Source: Neogemmobacter tilapiae | GTDB lineage: Bacteria > Pseudomonadota > Alphaproteobacteria > Rhodobacterales > Rhodobacteraceae | Length of the DNA: 64,000 nt | Reading direction: 5' to 3' | Assembly: GCF_014652215.1 (NCBI RefSeq) | Contig: NZ_BMYJ01000004.1 | Span: 62,001-126,000 of the forward strand | Shown: one piece after another, positions 1 to 9,311 of the stretch | Position numbering within the stretch: the stretch's first letter is position 1 | How the letters are laid out: the number at the start of each line of letters is the position of its first letter | Program-made: the position numbers and the translations under genes | The notes under the pieces: generated by a model | Database searches by the model: none | The model's input: only the letters and a program-made list of their open reading frames with translations | What the model was told of the DNA's origin: nothing

Positions 1-255
1 CCGGAAGATTATGTCCTTCAGCGTTCGGCGACGCATTTGCAGGACATCTATAAGGCCGGGGAGTGGGAGTCATTTAGGCCCTCCATGCCTCGGCCCCGCG
101 CGGAAGCTAAGGTCGAAGATTGTTCCGACATCGCTGCGGCTCCGGCTAATGTCCCCTTGGCGATGCGCAATCATCCGGAGGCCCCGCAAGTGAACAGACG
201 CTATCGCCGCGTAGCAAAGGCAAACGCACGAAAGGCGCAGGTCCTTTTACATTAG
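1..255 (+). CDS. C-terminal fragment of an unidentified protein
   Basis: An open frame runs in from the left edge and ends at a TAG at 253-255, giving about 84 residues without the N-terminus. The tail is rich in Arg, Lys and Ala (NRRYRRVAKANARKAQ) and has no recognisable domain. Codon use is mixed and less GC3-biased than the core genes further right. The sequence upstream of the window would decide whether this is a real gene end. I cannot assign a function. Confidence 0.4.
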   Translation, partial: PEDYVLQRSATHLQDIYKAGEWESFRPSMPRPRAEAKVEDCSDIAAAPANVPLAMRNHPEAPQVNRRYRRVAKANARKAQVLLH

Positions 256-411
256 AACTGCAGTCAATGCATTTATGGAGCGGGATAAAACAACTTGCGC
301 GCTGGTGTTTGGTCTGGCTCCTGCGTTTAGTACAAATGGAGGGCGAAAGGTGGAGTTCGACAAAAGCGTTCTGTCATTTTCCAGCATCACCGGCATGATC
401 CGGTCGCGCCG

Positions 412-1494
412 GTGATCCGGCGGGCGGCACGGGCGGGGCTGTTTGTTCTGCTGGTGCTGTCTTTGGGCCTGACGGGCCTTGCTGCGCTGCGGATCAGCCG
501 GGATCCCTTGATCCGCCCCTTTGTCGATGCCGGGGCGGATCAGATTGCCGCCGCGATGGAACAGGCGATGGCGCAAGAAGCCACGCCCGAACGCCTGACG
601 CTGGTGATGACACGGCTGTTGGCCGAGGAGCCGCGCAATTGGTTGGCCATTCAGGCGGTGGAGGCAGTGGCCGAAGAACGGCGGATTGCCTTGCCCGAGG
701 CGCTGGTCGTGCAGCGCGCGGCGATGTGGGAGGCGGACAGCAGCTATCTGGTTCAGGCGGGGCAATGTGCGACCTGCGTTTGGGATGCGGGAACCTGCAC
801 GATTTCAACCGCTTTGATCTGCAATGCGCCGATCCAACTGACGCCGATTGGCGATGTGGTGGGGCTGACCAAGGCGGGCAGTGCTTGGGCCACGGGCGGG
901 GATGTGGATGAGATTGATCTGGGGCTGTCGATCATCGGTCTGGGGGCGACGGCGGCGGTGCTGGCTTCTGGCGGGACATCCTTCACGCTGAAGGCCGGGG
1001 CGGGGATGGTGAAGCTGGCGCGCAAGATGGGTATCCTGTCGCCGCGTCTGGTGGGAATGATTGGCGATGTGATCCGCCGGGGGGTGGATTGGCAGATGGT
1101 CGGGCGGATGGATTTTTCCGACCCCGCAAAACTGATCCGCGCGGATGTTGTGGCCCCCTTGGCGAGTGTCGCCAGCGATCTGGGGCGGATGGGCGCGCGG
1201 CTTCCGATGGGGGAGACGCTGCATCTGGTGCGCTATGTCGATGATGCGGCGGAGGCCCGCCGGTTGGCCAATGCGGCCGAGGCTTTGGGACCAAAGACGA
1301 TTGGGGCGGTCGAGGTGTTGGGAAAATCGCGCTTTCTGCGGGCGACGGTGCGGCTGTCGGATGTTGCTGTGCAGGTGGGGGTGGGGCTCGTGGGTCTGCT
1401 TTTGTCTTTGGGCGGCGTGCTGGGCGGTTTGGCGCAATCGGCCAGCCTGCGGGTTCTGCGGCGGCTGGCGCGCGATCCGGTGGCCTCGCGCTGA
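412..1494 (+). CDS. Conserved-looking membrane-anchored protein of unknown function
   Basis: A 360-residue protein starting at GTG 412. The N-terminus is basic (MIRRAARAG) followed by a hydrophobic stretch at about 10-26, so an uncleaved signal anchor is likely. A cysteine cluster follows (C119, C122, C129, C137; the first pair is CATC). A hydrophobic segment lies near 169-190 and another near 322-345, before a basic C-terminal tail. If the middle part faces the periplasm, the four cysteines could form disulfides or bind a metal; this is inference. It stands alone between the left-edge fragment and a terminator-like hairpin at 1617. No family recognised. Confidence 0.7.
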   Translation: MIRRAARAGLFVLLVLSLGLTGLAALRISRDPLIRPFVDAGADQIAAAMEQAMAQEATPERLTLVMTRLLAEEPRNWLAIQAVEAVAEERRIALPEALVVQRAAMWEADSSYLVQAGQCATCVWDAGTCTISTALICNAPIQLTPIGDVVGLTKAGSAWATGGDVDEIDLGLSIIGLGATAAVLASGGTSFTLKAGAGMVKLARKMGILSPRLVGMIGDVIRRGVDWQMVGRMDFSDPAKLIRADVVAPLASVASDLGRMGARLPMGETLHLVRYVDDAAEARRLANAAEALGPKTIGAVEVLGKSRFLRATVRLSDVAVQVGVGLVGLLLSLGGVLGGLAQSASLRVLRRLARDPVASR

Positions 1495-1616
1495 TCCCCC
1501 TGTCACGCGCCCGATTCAATCGCAGTGCAATCTGGGCGGGACGAATCGGGCCGCCTGTCCCCCATGACCGTCTTGCGCCCTGCTGACCCGGCGCGCGCAA
1601 GCATGGCCCGTCCCTG

Positions 1617-1653
1617 CCCCCGGCCCCTTCCCCTTGGGTGCCGGGGGTCTTTT
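1617..1653 (+). terminator. Rho-independent-type terminator after the 360-residue membrane protein
   Basis: Inverted repeat CCCCCGGC (1617-1624) / GCCGGGGG (1640-1647) followed by TCTTTTCTTT. It lies in the 245-bp gap between the membrane protein gene and the VOC gene, which otherwise shows only the likely promoter region of the VOC gene. Confidence 0.6.
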
Positions 1654-1739
1654 CTTTCGCGCACCTTGGCTGTGCAGGCTTGGGCCTATGGCGAAAGCCG
1701 GTTTCGTCTTAGATTGGGCGGGGCAAACGGAGTCGCGAA

Positions 1740-2225
1740 ATGACCACGAAACCTATTCATCCGGGCACCCGTGTCGGGCATGTCCATCTGAAAGTCGCCG
1801 ATCTGGAGCGGGCTTTGGGGTTCTATTGCGGGGTGCTGGGGTTTGAACTGGTGCAGCGCTATGGCAAGCAAGCGGCCTTTGTTTCGGCGGGGGGCTATCA
1901 CCACCATATTGGGCTGAACACCTGGGATTCGGCGGGGGGCACACCGCCGCCGCCCGGCCATACGGGGCTTTATCACACGGCGATTCTGTATCCGGATCGC
2001 GCTGCCTTGGCCGATGCTTTGAAGCGGGTGGTCGATGCTGGCTATGCGCTGACCGGGGCTGCGGACCATGGGGTGAGCGAGGCTTTGTATCTGGATGACC
2101 CGGATGGCAACGGGGTGGAGCTGTATTGGGACCGGGCGCCAGAGGCATGGCCGCGCGAGGCGGATGGGTCTTTGGCGATGGTGAACAAGCGTCTGGATGT
2201 GGCGAAATTGTTGAGCGAGGCCTGA
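1740..2225 (+). CDS. VOC-family protein (glyoxalase / extradiol dioxygenase fold)
   Basis: A 161-residue protein with one vicinal-oxygen-chelate module. It opens with GHVHLKVADLERALGFY, the typical first beta strand and helix with a metal-ligand-type His. A second half contains HTAILYPDRAALADAL, and the motif DDPDGNGVELYWDR holds the Glu that usually completes the metal site. The pair HHHIGLNTW is typical of catechol 2,3-dioxygenase-like members. The substrate cannot be deduced. GGAG about 8 bases before the ATG supports this start. It converges with the frameshifted DUF429 gene. Confidence 0.85.
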   Translation: MTTKPIHPGTRVGHVHLKVADLERALGFYCGVLGFELVQRYGKQAAFVSAGGYHHHIGLNTWDSAGGTPPPPGHTGLYHTAILYPDRAALADALKRVVDAGYALTGAADHGVSEALYLDDPDGNGVELYWDRAPEAWPREADGSLAMVNKRLDVAKLLSEA

Positions 2226-2235
2226 GGGCGACCTT

Positions 2236-2318
2236 AGGGGGCATCGAGCCCCCCTGCTGTCGGCTGCTGTGCAGCGGGGGCCTGCCCCCCGGCTTCGCCT
2301 CCCCCCGGGATATTTTTG
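2236..2318. terminator. Convergent intergenic region with two G/C hairpins and a CCCCGGGATATTTTTGAAG string
   Basis: Between the converging VOC and DUF429 genes there are two short strong stem-loops: AGGGGGC/GCCCCCT (about 2236-2255) and GGGGGC/GCCCCC (about 2275-2288). The second is followed by CCCCGGGATATTTTTGAAG. From memory, similar strings recur at 3' ends of genes in Rhodobacteraceae, but only this one copy is visible here. A bidirectional terminator is the simplest reading. Confidence 0.4.
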
Positions 2319-2329
2319 AAGAAAAGATG

Positions 2330-3131
2330 CTAGGGGAAAAGGCTGGGGTCGGCGATCCAGCCTTCCAGCGGATCCATGTTCGAGAGATTGGGCCTGTGGC
2401 GATGGGCCCAAGCGGCTTGGGCGGCGCAGAGCAGCGCGTCGAGGGCGTCGGCGGTGGGATCCTCGGCGAGTTGGGCGGGGGCTTGGGTGCGAAAGCCAAA
2501 GCGGGCTTGGCCTTGGGGTGCGGTGAGGGCGGCGAGGATGGCTTGGCGGTTGGCGCGCTGATCTGAGTTCTGCTTGGCGCGCGAGTCAGATTTGTAGGGC
2601 GCGCGGCTGCCCAGAAGGGCGCGGGCGGCGACGCCGGGGTAGGCTTCATAGGCGGTGCGCGTTGGGTCGCCGTGATGCAGGCCGGGGATGTTGAGCCCGG
2701 CCTGTAGCAGTCGGGGCGCCTTCGTAGAACATCAGGGCGACGGGGACGCCGTAGAGCTTTTGCGGGCTGGCAGCGCCCGTGCCGCGTTCAAAGACACGGG
2801 AATGTTCGCGGTCGCCCATCGGGCGGTCACGTTTGTAGTCTTCAAGCGCTGCGCGGAAGGCCGGGCGGGTCAGGCCTGAAACATGGGCAACGGTGACCGC
2901 CCAAGTGTTTGGCCAGCCGATGTTTTCGACAAAGCGGCGGGATTGGGCGAAGGGGAAATCAAAGCCCGCGATCCAAGGGCCGGGTTGCCCAAGGAAGATT
3001 TCAAAGGCGGCAAAGTCGGGCAGGGCGATGATCCTGTTGAAAACCAGCGCATCGCCCAAGGTGCATTCCGCCACGGTGATCGGTTTGCGCGGCGTCGGGC
3101 GTGAGGTGAAATCGACGCCAAAGACGCGCAA
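2330..3131 (-). pseudogene. DUF429-family protein, broken by a frameshift
   Basis: Read from a TTG at 3131, directly after the sdhB stop codon, the protein begins RVFGVDFTSRPTPRKPITVAE. The N-terminal VDFTS is typical of DUF429 (predicted RNase H-fold nucleases). Frame 1 is coherent to KLYGVPVALMFYEGAP (near 2715) and then runs into nonsense, stopping at 2646. One frame over, the protein resumes as LLQAGLNIPGLHHGDPTR and continues to a TAG at 2330 (EGWIADPSLFP). The total length of 802 bases is one more than a multiple of three, so one base was gained or two were lost. The full product would be about 266 residues. A sequencing error is possible. Confidence 0.75.
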
Positions 3132-3908
3132 TCAGACCACCCGTTCGACCATCTGCTTCTTGATCTCGGCAATCGCCTTGGCCGGGTTCAACCCTTTCGG
3201 GCAGGTCTTGGCGCAGTTCATGATCGTGTGGCAGCGATAGAGTTTGAACGGATCTTCCAGCTGGTCCAGCCGTTCGGGCGTGGCCTCATCCCGGCTGTCG
3301 ATGATCCAGCGATAGGCGTGCAGCAGGGCGGCGGGGCCAAGGTAGCGGTCCGAGTTCCACCAGTAGGACGGGCAGGACGTGCTGCAACAGGCGCACATCA
3401 CGCATTCATAAAGCCCATCCAGTTTCGCGCGGTCATCAATCGACTGCTTCCATTCCTTGGCCGGGCGGTTCGTCTTTGTTTCCAGCCAGGGCATGATCGA
3501 GGCGTGTTGCGCATAGAAATGCGTGAGGTCGGGGATCAGATCCTTGACCACCGCCATATGCGGCAGGGGATAGATTTTCACATCACCCTTGATTTCATCC
3601 AGACCATAGATGCAGGCCAAAGTGTTGCTGCCATCGATGTTCATCGCGCAGGAACCACAGATGCCTTCGCGGCAGGAACGGCGGAAGGTCAGTGTTGGAT
3701 CAATCTCGTTCTTGATCTTGATCAGCGCATCCAGAACCATCGGGCCGCATTGGTCCATATCAAGGAAATAGGTGTCCACGCGCGGGTTTTCGCCATCGTC
3801 GGGCGACCAGCGATAGATCTGGAATTTGCGGATATTCTTGCCCTCTGGCTTGGGCCAGGTCTTTCCGGTGCGGATTTTTGAATTCTTGGGTAGGGTGAAC
3901 TGAACCAT
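3132..3908 (-). CDS. sdhB: Succinate dehydrogenase iron-sulfur subunit
   Basis: A 258-residue SdhB, the electron-transfer subunit of complex II, linking the SdhA flavin to quinone at the cytoplasmic membrane. The [2Fe-2S] ligands are in CREGICGSC...C (C79, C84, C87, C99). The [4Fe-4S] and [3Fe-4S] sites follow in [16 protein letters not shown] and [17 protein letters not shown]. Start 3908 gives the family-typical [10 protein letters not shown] and is preceded by GAAGGAAGG; a longer reading upstream would run through the lipoprotein gene. It is the last structural gene of the sdh cluster, separated from sdhA by four extra genes. Confidence 0.97.
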   Translation of the reverse strand: MVQFTLPKNSKIRTGKTWPKPEGKNIRKFQIYRWSPDDGENPRVDTYFLDMDQCGPMVLDALIKIKNEIDPTLTFRRSCREGICGSCAMNIDGSNTLACIYGLDEIKGDVKIYPLPHMAVVKDLIPDLTHFYAQHASIMPWLETKTNRPAKEWKQSIDDRAKLDGLYECVMCACCSTSCPSYWWNSDRYLGPAALLHAYRWIIDSRDEATPERLDQLEDPFKLYRCHTIMNCAKTCPKGLNPAKAIAEIKKQMVERVV

Positions 3909-3975
3909 TGTTACCTTCCTTCGGATGCATTGACTGCGCGACGCGGCGCGGCCGAAAATTTGAGTGCCTTGCACG

Positions 3976-4266
3976 TCATCCCCGCCACCCCCTTTGCAGA
4001 TAGAGGGGCGTACGGGGCAATTCGCCGGATTTGCTGACGACGCAGGTTTCAAACACCTGCGAGGGATCGCGGCCCGTCAGAAAATCGCTGTTGATCTCTA
4101 AACGATAGGCCGTGACCGGGCCGTTCGAACCTGCGCCAATCGCAATTTCACCGCGGGGGCCAGCGGCCAGGCGCGCCCGTTCCATGCATTGTTGTTCGGC
4201 CAGCTCGACGCTGATCGGCCCGCAGCTGAGCAAGAGGAGCGGAAAGAGGAGGAAGACCTTGTTCAT
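3976..4266 (-). CDS. Small lipoprotein between the GT61 gene and sdhB
   Basis: A 96-residue protein with an N-terminal lipoprotein signal: [16 protein letters not shown], with a lipobox-like LLSC and the acceptor Cys at 15. The mature part carries two more cysteines (QQCMERARL and [10 protein letters not shown]) that could form a disulfide. The start overlaps the stop of the upstream GT61 gene by 4 bases (ATGA), so translation is likely coupled. The Asp/Gly-rich middle ([14 protein letters not shown]) resembles no domain I know. Small unknown genes between sdhA and sdhB are, from memory, common in Rhodobacteraceae. Confidence 0.75.
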   Translation of the reverse strand: MNKVFLLFPLLLLSCGPISVELAEQQCMERARLAAGPRGEIAIGAGSNGPVTAYRLEINSDFLTGRDPSQVFETCVVSKSGELPRTPLYLQRGWRG

Positions 4267-5492
4267 GCAAGCGCCTCCAGTAAGTCGCCATGCCCTGCCT
4301 GTTGCAACAAAGGGGTGATCCTGGCACGGGTCGCTGCAAGGTCAAGTGGGCGACCGGCGGGGTCCATGCCGTCGGGCCGGATGCGGGCCAGCCAAAGTTG
4401 CAGATCGGCGCGTTCGACTTGGGCAAAGGCCTGATGGTTCCATATGGTGCCAAGGTTGACGCCCAAGGCTGCAAAGCACGCTAGAACAGCGCCGACATCC
4501 AGCAGTGAGACCGCCTTTTGTGACAGAACGATGCCCCCGGGGCGCATCATTTCGATCCGCTGGGATGTTGCCTCGATATAGTCGAGCTTTTGCACGCGCG
4601 GGCACAGAACAGGACGCGCCAGACGGGCCTTGGGGGTGCGGTTAAGAACGGTTATCCCCTGATCCAAGCGGCCAAGCATCTGGCGTCCATGAAGGGCCGA
4701 GCCCTCGGCGAAGACAATGTGCCGCGCGCCGAGATAGGCGGAAAGCTGGTCGCGCAGGCTGGCGGTCGCCGGGTTCAGAAGTGTGACGCCAGCGTCTTGC
4801 AGAACTGTGACCAAGTAACTTTCCCCAGCAAAACCGCCGGAGCCGGCCGCAAGCATACCTTGTCGGGTGACGTAAAGCAGATCGGCTTGCAGGGGTTGAA
4901 GTGCGGCCAGTTTGGCCAAGCGCGCCAGACGGGCCAACCAGGCAGGGTGCGGGCGGACGGTCTGGTTCAGATGCTCGGCCTGCGGCCAGACGTGCAGGTT
5001 TTCGGCCAAAAAGGGGCGATCCACAAGGCGGACCCTTGCACGGTCCAAACCATAGTGGGCAAGCACCGGCCAGACATGGGCGGGAATATCGTCCAAGGTC
5101 CAGCCGGGAAAGGTTTGGAACAGCACCGGAGCCTTGGGCAAGGCGGCTGCGGCAAAGCCGATGCGGGGGGCGTATTCGGCGACCAAGTGGCCGAAGTGCG
5201 GGTTGAGATTGCCGCCCCAAATCGCGGCACCCGCCAGCCGTTCCGGTTTGGCCGTTGAAAGGGTGGGCCTGCGGTCGATCGGCTGATCGCGGCGGAAATG
5301 GCGGGCCAGACTGGGTGCGTCCCAATCGGGCCAATCGGGGCCGCCATCAAAGAGCGATTCGTAAAGATAGCTTTCACGCGGCGGGTGGATCAGAATATCG
5401 CGATAGATCATGGGGCGACGTGGATCGCCCGGCGCAAAGCCTTTGGCCGCCGGTTTGGCCCGGAAGGGCCAGGTGTCGAGCCAGGCGATCAC
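4263..5492 (-). CDS. GT61-family glycosyltransferase (DUF563), second copy
   Basis: A 409-residue protein of the GT61/DUF563 type, predicted to transfer a sugar in surface polysaccharide synthesis. The signature GGNLNPHFGHLVAE (93-106) matches the GG...NFGH motif of the family, and AAGSGGFAGESYL and FAEGSALHGR (261-270) match the later conserved blocks. It is clearly a paralogue of the 5809-7110 gene: the same blocks occur in the same order. It overlaps the lipoprotein genes on both sides by 4 bases (5489-5492 and 4263-4266). Position inside the sdh operon is unusual for a glycosyltransferase. Acceptor and donor are unknown. Confidence 0.85.
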   Translation of the reverse strand: MIAWLDTWPFRAKPAAKGFAPGDPRRPMIYRDILIHPPRESYLYESLFDGGPDWPDWDAPSLARHFRRDQPIDRRPTLSTAKPERLAGAAIWGGNLNPHFGHLVAEYAPRIGFAAAALPKAPVLFQTFPGWTLDDIPAHVWPVLAHYGLDRARVRLVDRPFLAENLHVWPQAEHLNQTVRPHPAWLARLARLAKLAALQPLQADLLYVTRQGMLAAGSGGFAGESYLVTVLQDAGVTLLNPATASLRDQLSAYLGARHIVFAEGSALHGRQMLGRLDQGITVLNRTPKARLARPVLCPRVQKLDYIEATSQRIEMMRPGGIVLSQKAVSLLDVGAVLACFAALGVNLGTIWNHQAFAQVERADLQLWLARIRPDGMDPAGRPLDLAATRARITPLLQQAGHGDLLEALA

Positions 5493-5812
5493 AGGGCAAC
5501 CCGGCTGATGGGGGGCAATCCGGCGGCGCGCATGCAGGACACGGCGCCGGGGTTCTGGGCGAGGCGGAATACCAGATCGACCGTGGCACTGCCCGCATAA
5601 ACACCCATGTCGCGCAACAGCATCTGCGTATCGGCAGCGCTGGCGTTGTCGACAATGCAGCGGGTGGCGATATCTGCCTCGGGGCCGGTCAGATAATCAT
5701 CGACAATGGGGCGAACCACCGTTTCCGCGCCGCGCCGCCCGGCTTTGTCAGCCAGATTGGCGGGGGAGCAGGCGGCCAATAAAAGGCAGGCGGCAAGGCT
5801 TGGACGGATCAT
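5489..5812 (-). CDS. Small lipoprotein between the two GT61 genes
   Basis: A 107-residue protein beginning MIRPSLAACLLLAACSP, a lipoprotein signal with lipobox LAAC and acceptor Cys 15. The mature region has two cysteines (TRCIVDN and VSCMRAAGL) and no recognised domain. Its start overlaps the upstream GT61 stop and its stop overlaps the next GT61 start, each by 4 bases, so it is embedded in a tightly coupled GT61 - lipoprotein - GT61 - lipoprotein string. Not obviously similar to the 96-residue lipoprotein beyond the general architecture. Confidence 0.75.
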   Translation of the reverse strand: MIRPSLAACLLLAACSPANLADKAGRRGAETVVRPIVDDYLTGPEADIATRCIVDNASAADTQMLLRDMGVYAGSATVDLVFRLAQNPGAVSCMRAAGLPPISRVAL

Positions 5813-7110
5813 GCTTTGGCCTCCATTTCATCCAGAAGATGGGTCAGACCTTCGGCCGCAAATTCGGCACGGATGGCCTTTAATGTCGGATCGCGCAACA
5901 CATGCTCTTGCTCGGGGCGGTCCAGCCGGGCAAGCCAAAGGCGTGCATCCTGTTCAACGGCTTGGGCATAGGCTTGGCTGTCCCAACCCGTGCGAAGGTC
6001 GAGGCCTGCCTGATCCAGTGCATCGAAGAGCACGTCGAGATCATAAAAGGACAAGCCGCGTGGATGGATGTCGCGGCCTGCGCGATGCACCATCGAGACC
6101 AGCCTGCGGGTAACTTTGTGATACTGGATGCCCTGTGTCCGGGCCGCGAGTTCGGACCGGCCAAGGTCGTGGTCCAAGCGCCGGTTCAATACGTGGATCT
6201 TTTGCGGTAGGCGACCGAGCAACTGTCGGCCATGCAGCGCAGAACCTTCGGCGAAGATCAGTGTGTTGGCGCCCATGACCGCTTCCATCTGGGCGCGAAG
6301 CGGTAGGGCGGTCGGGTCCATCAATTGCACGCCAAGCGTCGTCAGTTGTTCAGCCAGATAGGATTCCCCGGCATTCGCGCCACTGCCCGCGGCGATCATC
6401 CCCAAGCGGCCGACATAGAGACAATCCGAGGGCATGGGATTTAACCCCATTTGCGCCACCCGCTTTTCCAGCAGGTTCAGATAGGCCGGGGTCGGCGGGG
6501 GGCCATAAAGCCTTTCGGCCTGCGGCATGACATGCAGTTTCGGCACGCGGAGGGGTTCTGTGATCACATGCACCTGTTCGCGGGGCACGCCAAACCAATC
6601 GATCAGATCCCAGACATAGCCTGGCAGATTGTCGCGGTTCAGACGTTCGGTGGTGATGAACAGATAGGGAAGGTCTGGCCAACGCTGGCGGGACCACAAA
6701 AGCCGGGTCAGATGTTCACAGACCAGATGGCCGAATTGCGGATAAAGCACACCGCCCCAGACGGCAGGACCGGGGAAGTCGGGAATTTGACCTTGCGGCA
6801 TGGCGGGGGCAACATCAACGCGCTTATGTTTGCGGCGCACCAGCCGGGGCCAGGTCTGGCGATCGAAGTTCGGCCAGATCGGGCCACCATTGACGATGGT
6901 GGTGCGTGTCTTGTCCTGGCTGCCGGGCACGATCACCACATTGGCAAAGAAACGGCCCTGAGCCGGAGATCCCGGATGCCGTTGCCCGGCCCTTCGGCCG
7001 CGCTTGGGTGTGGCCCTCGCCGGGGCCGCCTTGGATGCTGGGGCCTTGCCTAGCCCCAGCTTGCGCAGGGCACGGGCCAGCAGACCAAGGGCGGGCCGGG
7101 CCTTTGGCAT
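5809..7110 (-). CDS. GT61-family glycosyltransferase (DUF563), first copy
   Basis: A 433-residue GT61/DUF563 protein. After a basic Ala/Lys/Arg-rich N-terminus (about 1-50, possibly a linker) come GGVLYPQFGHLVCE (119-132), CLYVGRLGMIAAGSGANAGE and FAEGSALHGRQLLGRL, the family's conserved blocks. ATG 7110 lies one base after the sdhA stop; a non-ATG start at 7137 would overlap sdhA. Co-transcription with sdhCDA is therefore likely. Together with its paralogue at 4263-5492 it looks like a tandem duplication inside the operon. A role in lipopolysaccharide or capsule decoration is inferred from the family only. Confidence 0.85.
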   Translation of the reverse strand: MPKARPALGLLARALRKLGLGKAPASKAAPARATPKRGRRAGQRHPGSPAQGRFFANVVIVPGSQDKTRTTIVNGGPIWPNFDRQTWPRLVRRKHKRVDVAPAMPQGQIPDFPGPAVWGGVLYPQFGHLVCEHLTRLLWSRQRWPDLPYLFITTERLNRDNLPGYVWDLIDWFGVPREQVHVITEPLRVPKLHVMPQAERLYGPPPTPAYLNLLEKRVAQMGLNPMPSDCLYVGRLGMIAAGSGANAGESYLAEQLTTLGVQLMDPTALPLRAQMEAVMGANTLIFAEGSALHGRQLLGRLPQKIHVLNRRLDHDLGRSELAARTQGIQYHKVTRRLVSMVHRAGRDIHPRGLSFYDLDVLFDALDQAGLDLRTGWDSQAYAQAVEQDARLWLARLDRPEQEHVLRDPTLKAIRAEFAAEGLTHLLDEMEAKA

Positions 7111-7111
7111 G

Positions 7112-8914
7112 TCAGTAGACCCTCGCCTTGGGCGCAATTTTCTTCAGGTCAATGCCGCCATCTTCGGCCTTGGTCAGCGGGTCCAGATGCACAGGACGGC
7201 TGGAGAGGGTGACTTTTGGCCCGTCGACATGGGCAAGGCTATGCACCCGCCAGTTCACGTCATCGCGGTTCGGGTAATCCTCATGCGCATGGGCACCACG
7301 GCTTTCCTTGCGGGCCTCGGCGGCGACGATGGTGGCCATTGCGTTCGGCATCAGGTTGGCCAATTCCAGCGTTTCCATGAGATCGCTGTTCCAGATCAGG
7401 CTGCGGTCGGTGACTTTCAGGTCATCCATCTTGCCCGCAATCGCCGTCATCTTCACAACGCCTTCGGCCAGGGTCTTGTCGGTCCGGAACACCGCCGCAT
7501 CGGCCTGCATGGTTTTCTGCATTTCCAGCCGCAGATCGGCGGTTGGGACCGCGCCGTTCGCATGGCGCAAGCCGTCAAAGCGGGCCAGCGAACGTTCCAC
7601 CTCGGCCTTGTTCACCGGGGCCAAAGCCTCTTTCCGGTTCACCACTTCGCCTGCCTTGATCGCGGCAGCGCGGCCAAAGACCACAAGGTCGATCAGGCTG
7701 TTTGACCCCAGACGGTTTGCACCATGCACCGAGGCGCAGCCTGCCTCACCCACAGCCATCAGGCCGGGGAAGATCGCATCCGGGTTGCCCGGTTGCGGGT
7801 TCAACACCTCGCCCCAATAGTTCGTCGGGATACCGCCCATGTTGTAATGCACCGTCGGCAGAACCGGGATCGGCTCTTTTGTCAGGTCGACGCCCGCGAA
7901 AATCCGGGCGCTTTCGCTGATGCCGGGAAGCCGCAGGTCCAGCGTTTCCTTGGGCAGATGGTTCAGGTGCAGGTGGATATGATCCTTGTTCGGCCCAACG
8001 CCCCGCCCTTCGCGGATTTCAATCGTCATGCAGCGGGAAACCACGTCGCGGCTGGCCAGATCCTTATAGGTCGGCGCATAGCGTTCCATGAAACGCTCGC
8101 CTTCGCTGTTGGTCAGATAGCCACCTTCGCCCCGCGCCCCTTCGGTGATCAGACAGCCCGAGCCGTAAATCCCCGTCGGATGGAACTGCACGAATTCCAT
8201 ATCCTGCAAGGACAGACCGGCCCGCGCCACCATGCCGCCGCCATCGCCGGTGCAGGTGTGGGCGCTGGTCGCAGAAAAATAGGCGCGGCCATAGCCGCCT
8301 GTGGCCAGAACGACCATCTTGGCATTGAAGACATGGATGGTGCCATCATCCAGCTTCCACGCCACAATCCCGGTGCAGCGGCCATCGGTGATGATCAGAT
8401 CCAGCGCGAAATATTCGATGAAGAATTCCGCGTTGTTTTTCAGGCTTTGCCCATACAGCGTGTGCAGAATTGCATGGCCCGTCCGGTCAGCGGCGGCGCA
8501 GGTGCGTTGCACGGGGGGGCCTTCGCCGTATTCGGTGGTATGGCCGCCAAAGGGGCGCTGATAGATCTTGCCCTCTTCCGTCCGGGAAAACGGCACGCCG
8601 TAATGTTCCAGCTCGTATACCGCTTTGGGCGCTTCGCGGGCCAGATATTCCATGGCGTCGGTGTCGCCCAGCCAGTCGCTGCCTTTCACCGTGTCATACA
8701 TGTGCCATTGCCAAGAATCCGGCCCCATGTTGCCAAGGCTGGCCGCAATGCCACCCTGTGCTGCGACGGTATGCGAACGGGTCGGGAAAACCTTGGTCAC
8801 GCAGGCGGTGCGCAGGCCCTGTTCGGCCATGCCCAGGGTGGCGCGCAGGCCAGCGCCCCCGGCCCCCACCACCACGACGTCATAGTCATGCGTCTCGTAC
8901 GGATAAGCGGTCAT
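7112..8914 (-). CDS. sdhA: Succinate dehydrogenase flavoprotein subunit
   Basis: A 600-residue SdhA, which oxidises succinate to fumarate. The Rossmann motif GAGGAGLRA (18-26) binds FAD, and [16 protein letters not shown] contains the His (48) that carries FAD covalently. [20 protein letters not shown] and [14 protein letters not shown] hold active-site residues, and the C-terminus shows the family pattern [18 protein letters not shown]. Start 8914 gives [20 protein letters not shown]. It lies 16 bp after sdhD in the order sdhC-sdhD-sdhA. Confidence 0.98.
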   Translation of the reverse strand: MTAYPYETHDYDVVVVGAGGAGLRATLGMAEQGLRTACVTKVFPTRSHTVAAQGGIAASLGNMGPDSWQWHMYDTVKGSDWLGDTDAMEYLAREAPKAVYELEHYGVPFSRTEEGKIYQRPFGGHTTEYGEGPPVQRTCAAADRTGHAILHTLYGQSLKNNAEFFIEYFALDLIITDGRCTGIVAWKLDDGTIHVFNAKMVVLATGGYGRAYFSATSAHTCTGDGGGMVARAGLSLQDMEFVQFHPTGIYGSGCLITEGARGEGGYLTNSEGERFMERYAPTYKDLASRDVVSRCMTIEIREGRGVGPNKDHIHLHLNHLPKETLDLRLPGISESARIFAGVDLTKEPIPVLPTVHYNMGGIPTNYWGEVLNPQPGNPDAIFPGLMAVGEAGCASVHGANRLGSNSLIDLVVFGRAAAIKAGEVVNRKEALAPVNKAEVERSLARFDGLRHANGAVPTADLRLEMQKTMQADAAVFRTDKTLAEGVVKMTAIAGKMDDLKVTDRSLIWNSDLMETLELANLMPNAMATIVAAEARKESRGAHAHEDYPNRDDVNWRVHSLAHVDGPKVTLSSRPVHLDPLTKAEDGGIDLKKIAPKARVY

Positions 8915-8930
8915 GATGTTCTTCCGGTGG

Positions 8931-9302
8931 TTACAGGGCCAGTTTCGCCAGCGCGAAAAGACCAATGGCGGTGGTCACATAGGACAGGCAGGTGACAAAG
9001 ATGATCGCCATCTTGCCCTTGGTGCCGTGCAGATAGTCCTCGATCATCGTCTGGGAACCCTTGGCGAAGTGCCGCATGGCGACAAACAGGGTCAGCCCTG
9101 TCAGGATCGCCGGGAAAGGGCGGCTGAAGGTTTCGACGACGCCGGCATGATCTTGGCCCAACGCGGTGCCAAAGACGTAAAGAAAGGTTGGCACAAGAAA
9201 GGCCAAGGCCACGGCAGAGACGGTCATCGACCAATGGTGCAGGGTGCCGGTGTGGCCAGCCCCTTTGCCCATGGCGCGTTTGCGGTCGGTCAAATAGCGC
9301 AT
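8931..9302 (-). CDS. sdhD: Succinate dehydrogenase membrane anchor subunit
   Basis: A 123-residue membrane anchor with three hydrophobic segments (about 27-45, 62-77 and 97-120). The central H-x16-DYLHG region ([18 protein letters not shown]) matches the quinone- and haem-proximal part of SdhD. The [23 protein letters not shown] start is typical of alphaproteobacterial SdhD. It lies between sdhC (9 bp gap) and sdhA. Confidence 0.92.
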   Translation of the reverse strand: MRYLTDRKRAMGKGAGHTGTLHHWSMTVSAVALAFLVPTFLYVFGTALGQDHAGVVETFSRPFPAILTGLTLFVAMRHFAKGSQTMIEDYLHGTKGKMAIIFVTCLSYVTTAIGLFALAKLAL

Positions 9303-9311
9303 GATGGCCCC

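Noticed and set aside
6559-6568. A fifth TGTGATCACA inside the first GT61 gene
   Set aside because: It is single, lies within coding sequence and lacks the 21-bp-spaced partner and TTTTCG spacer, so I treat it as chance.
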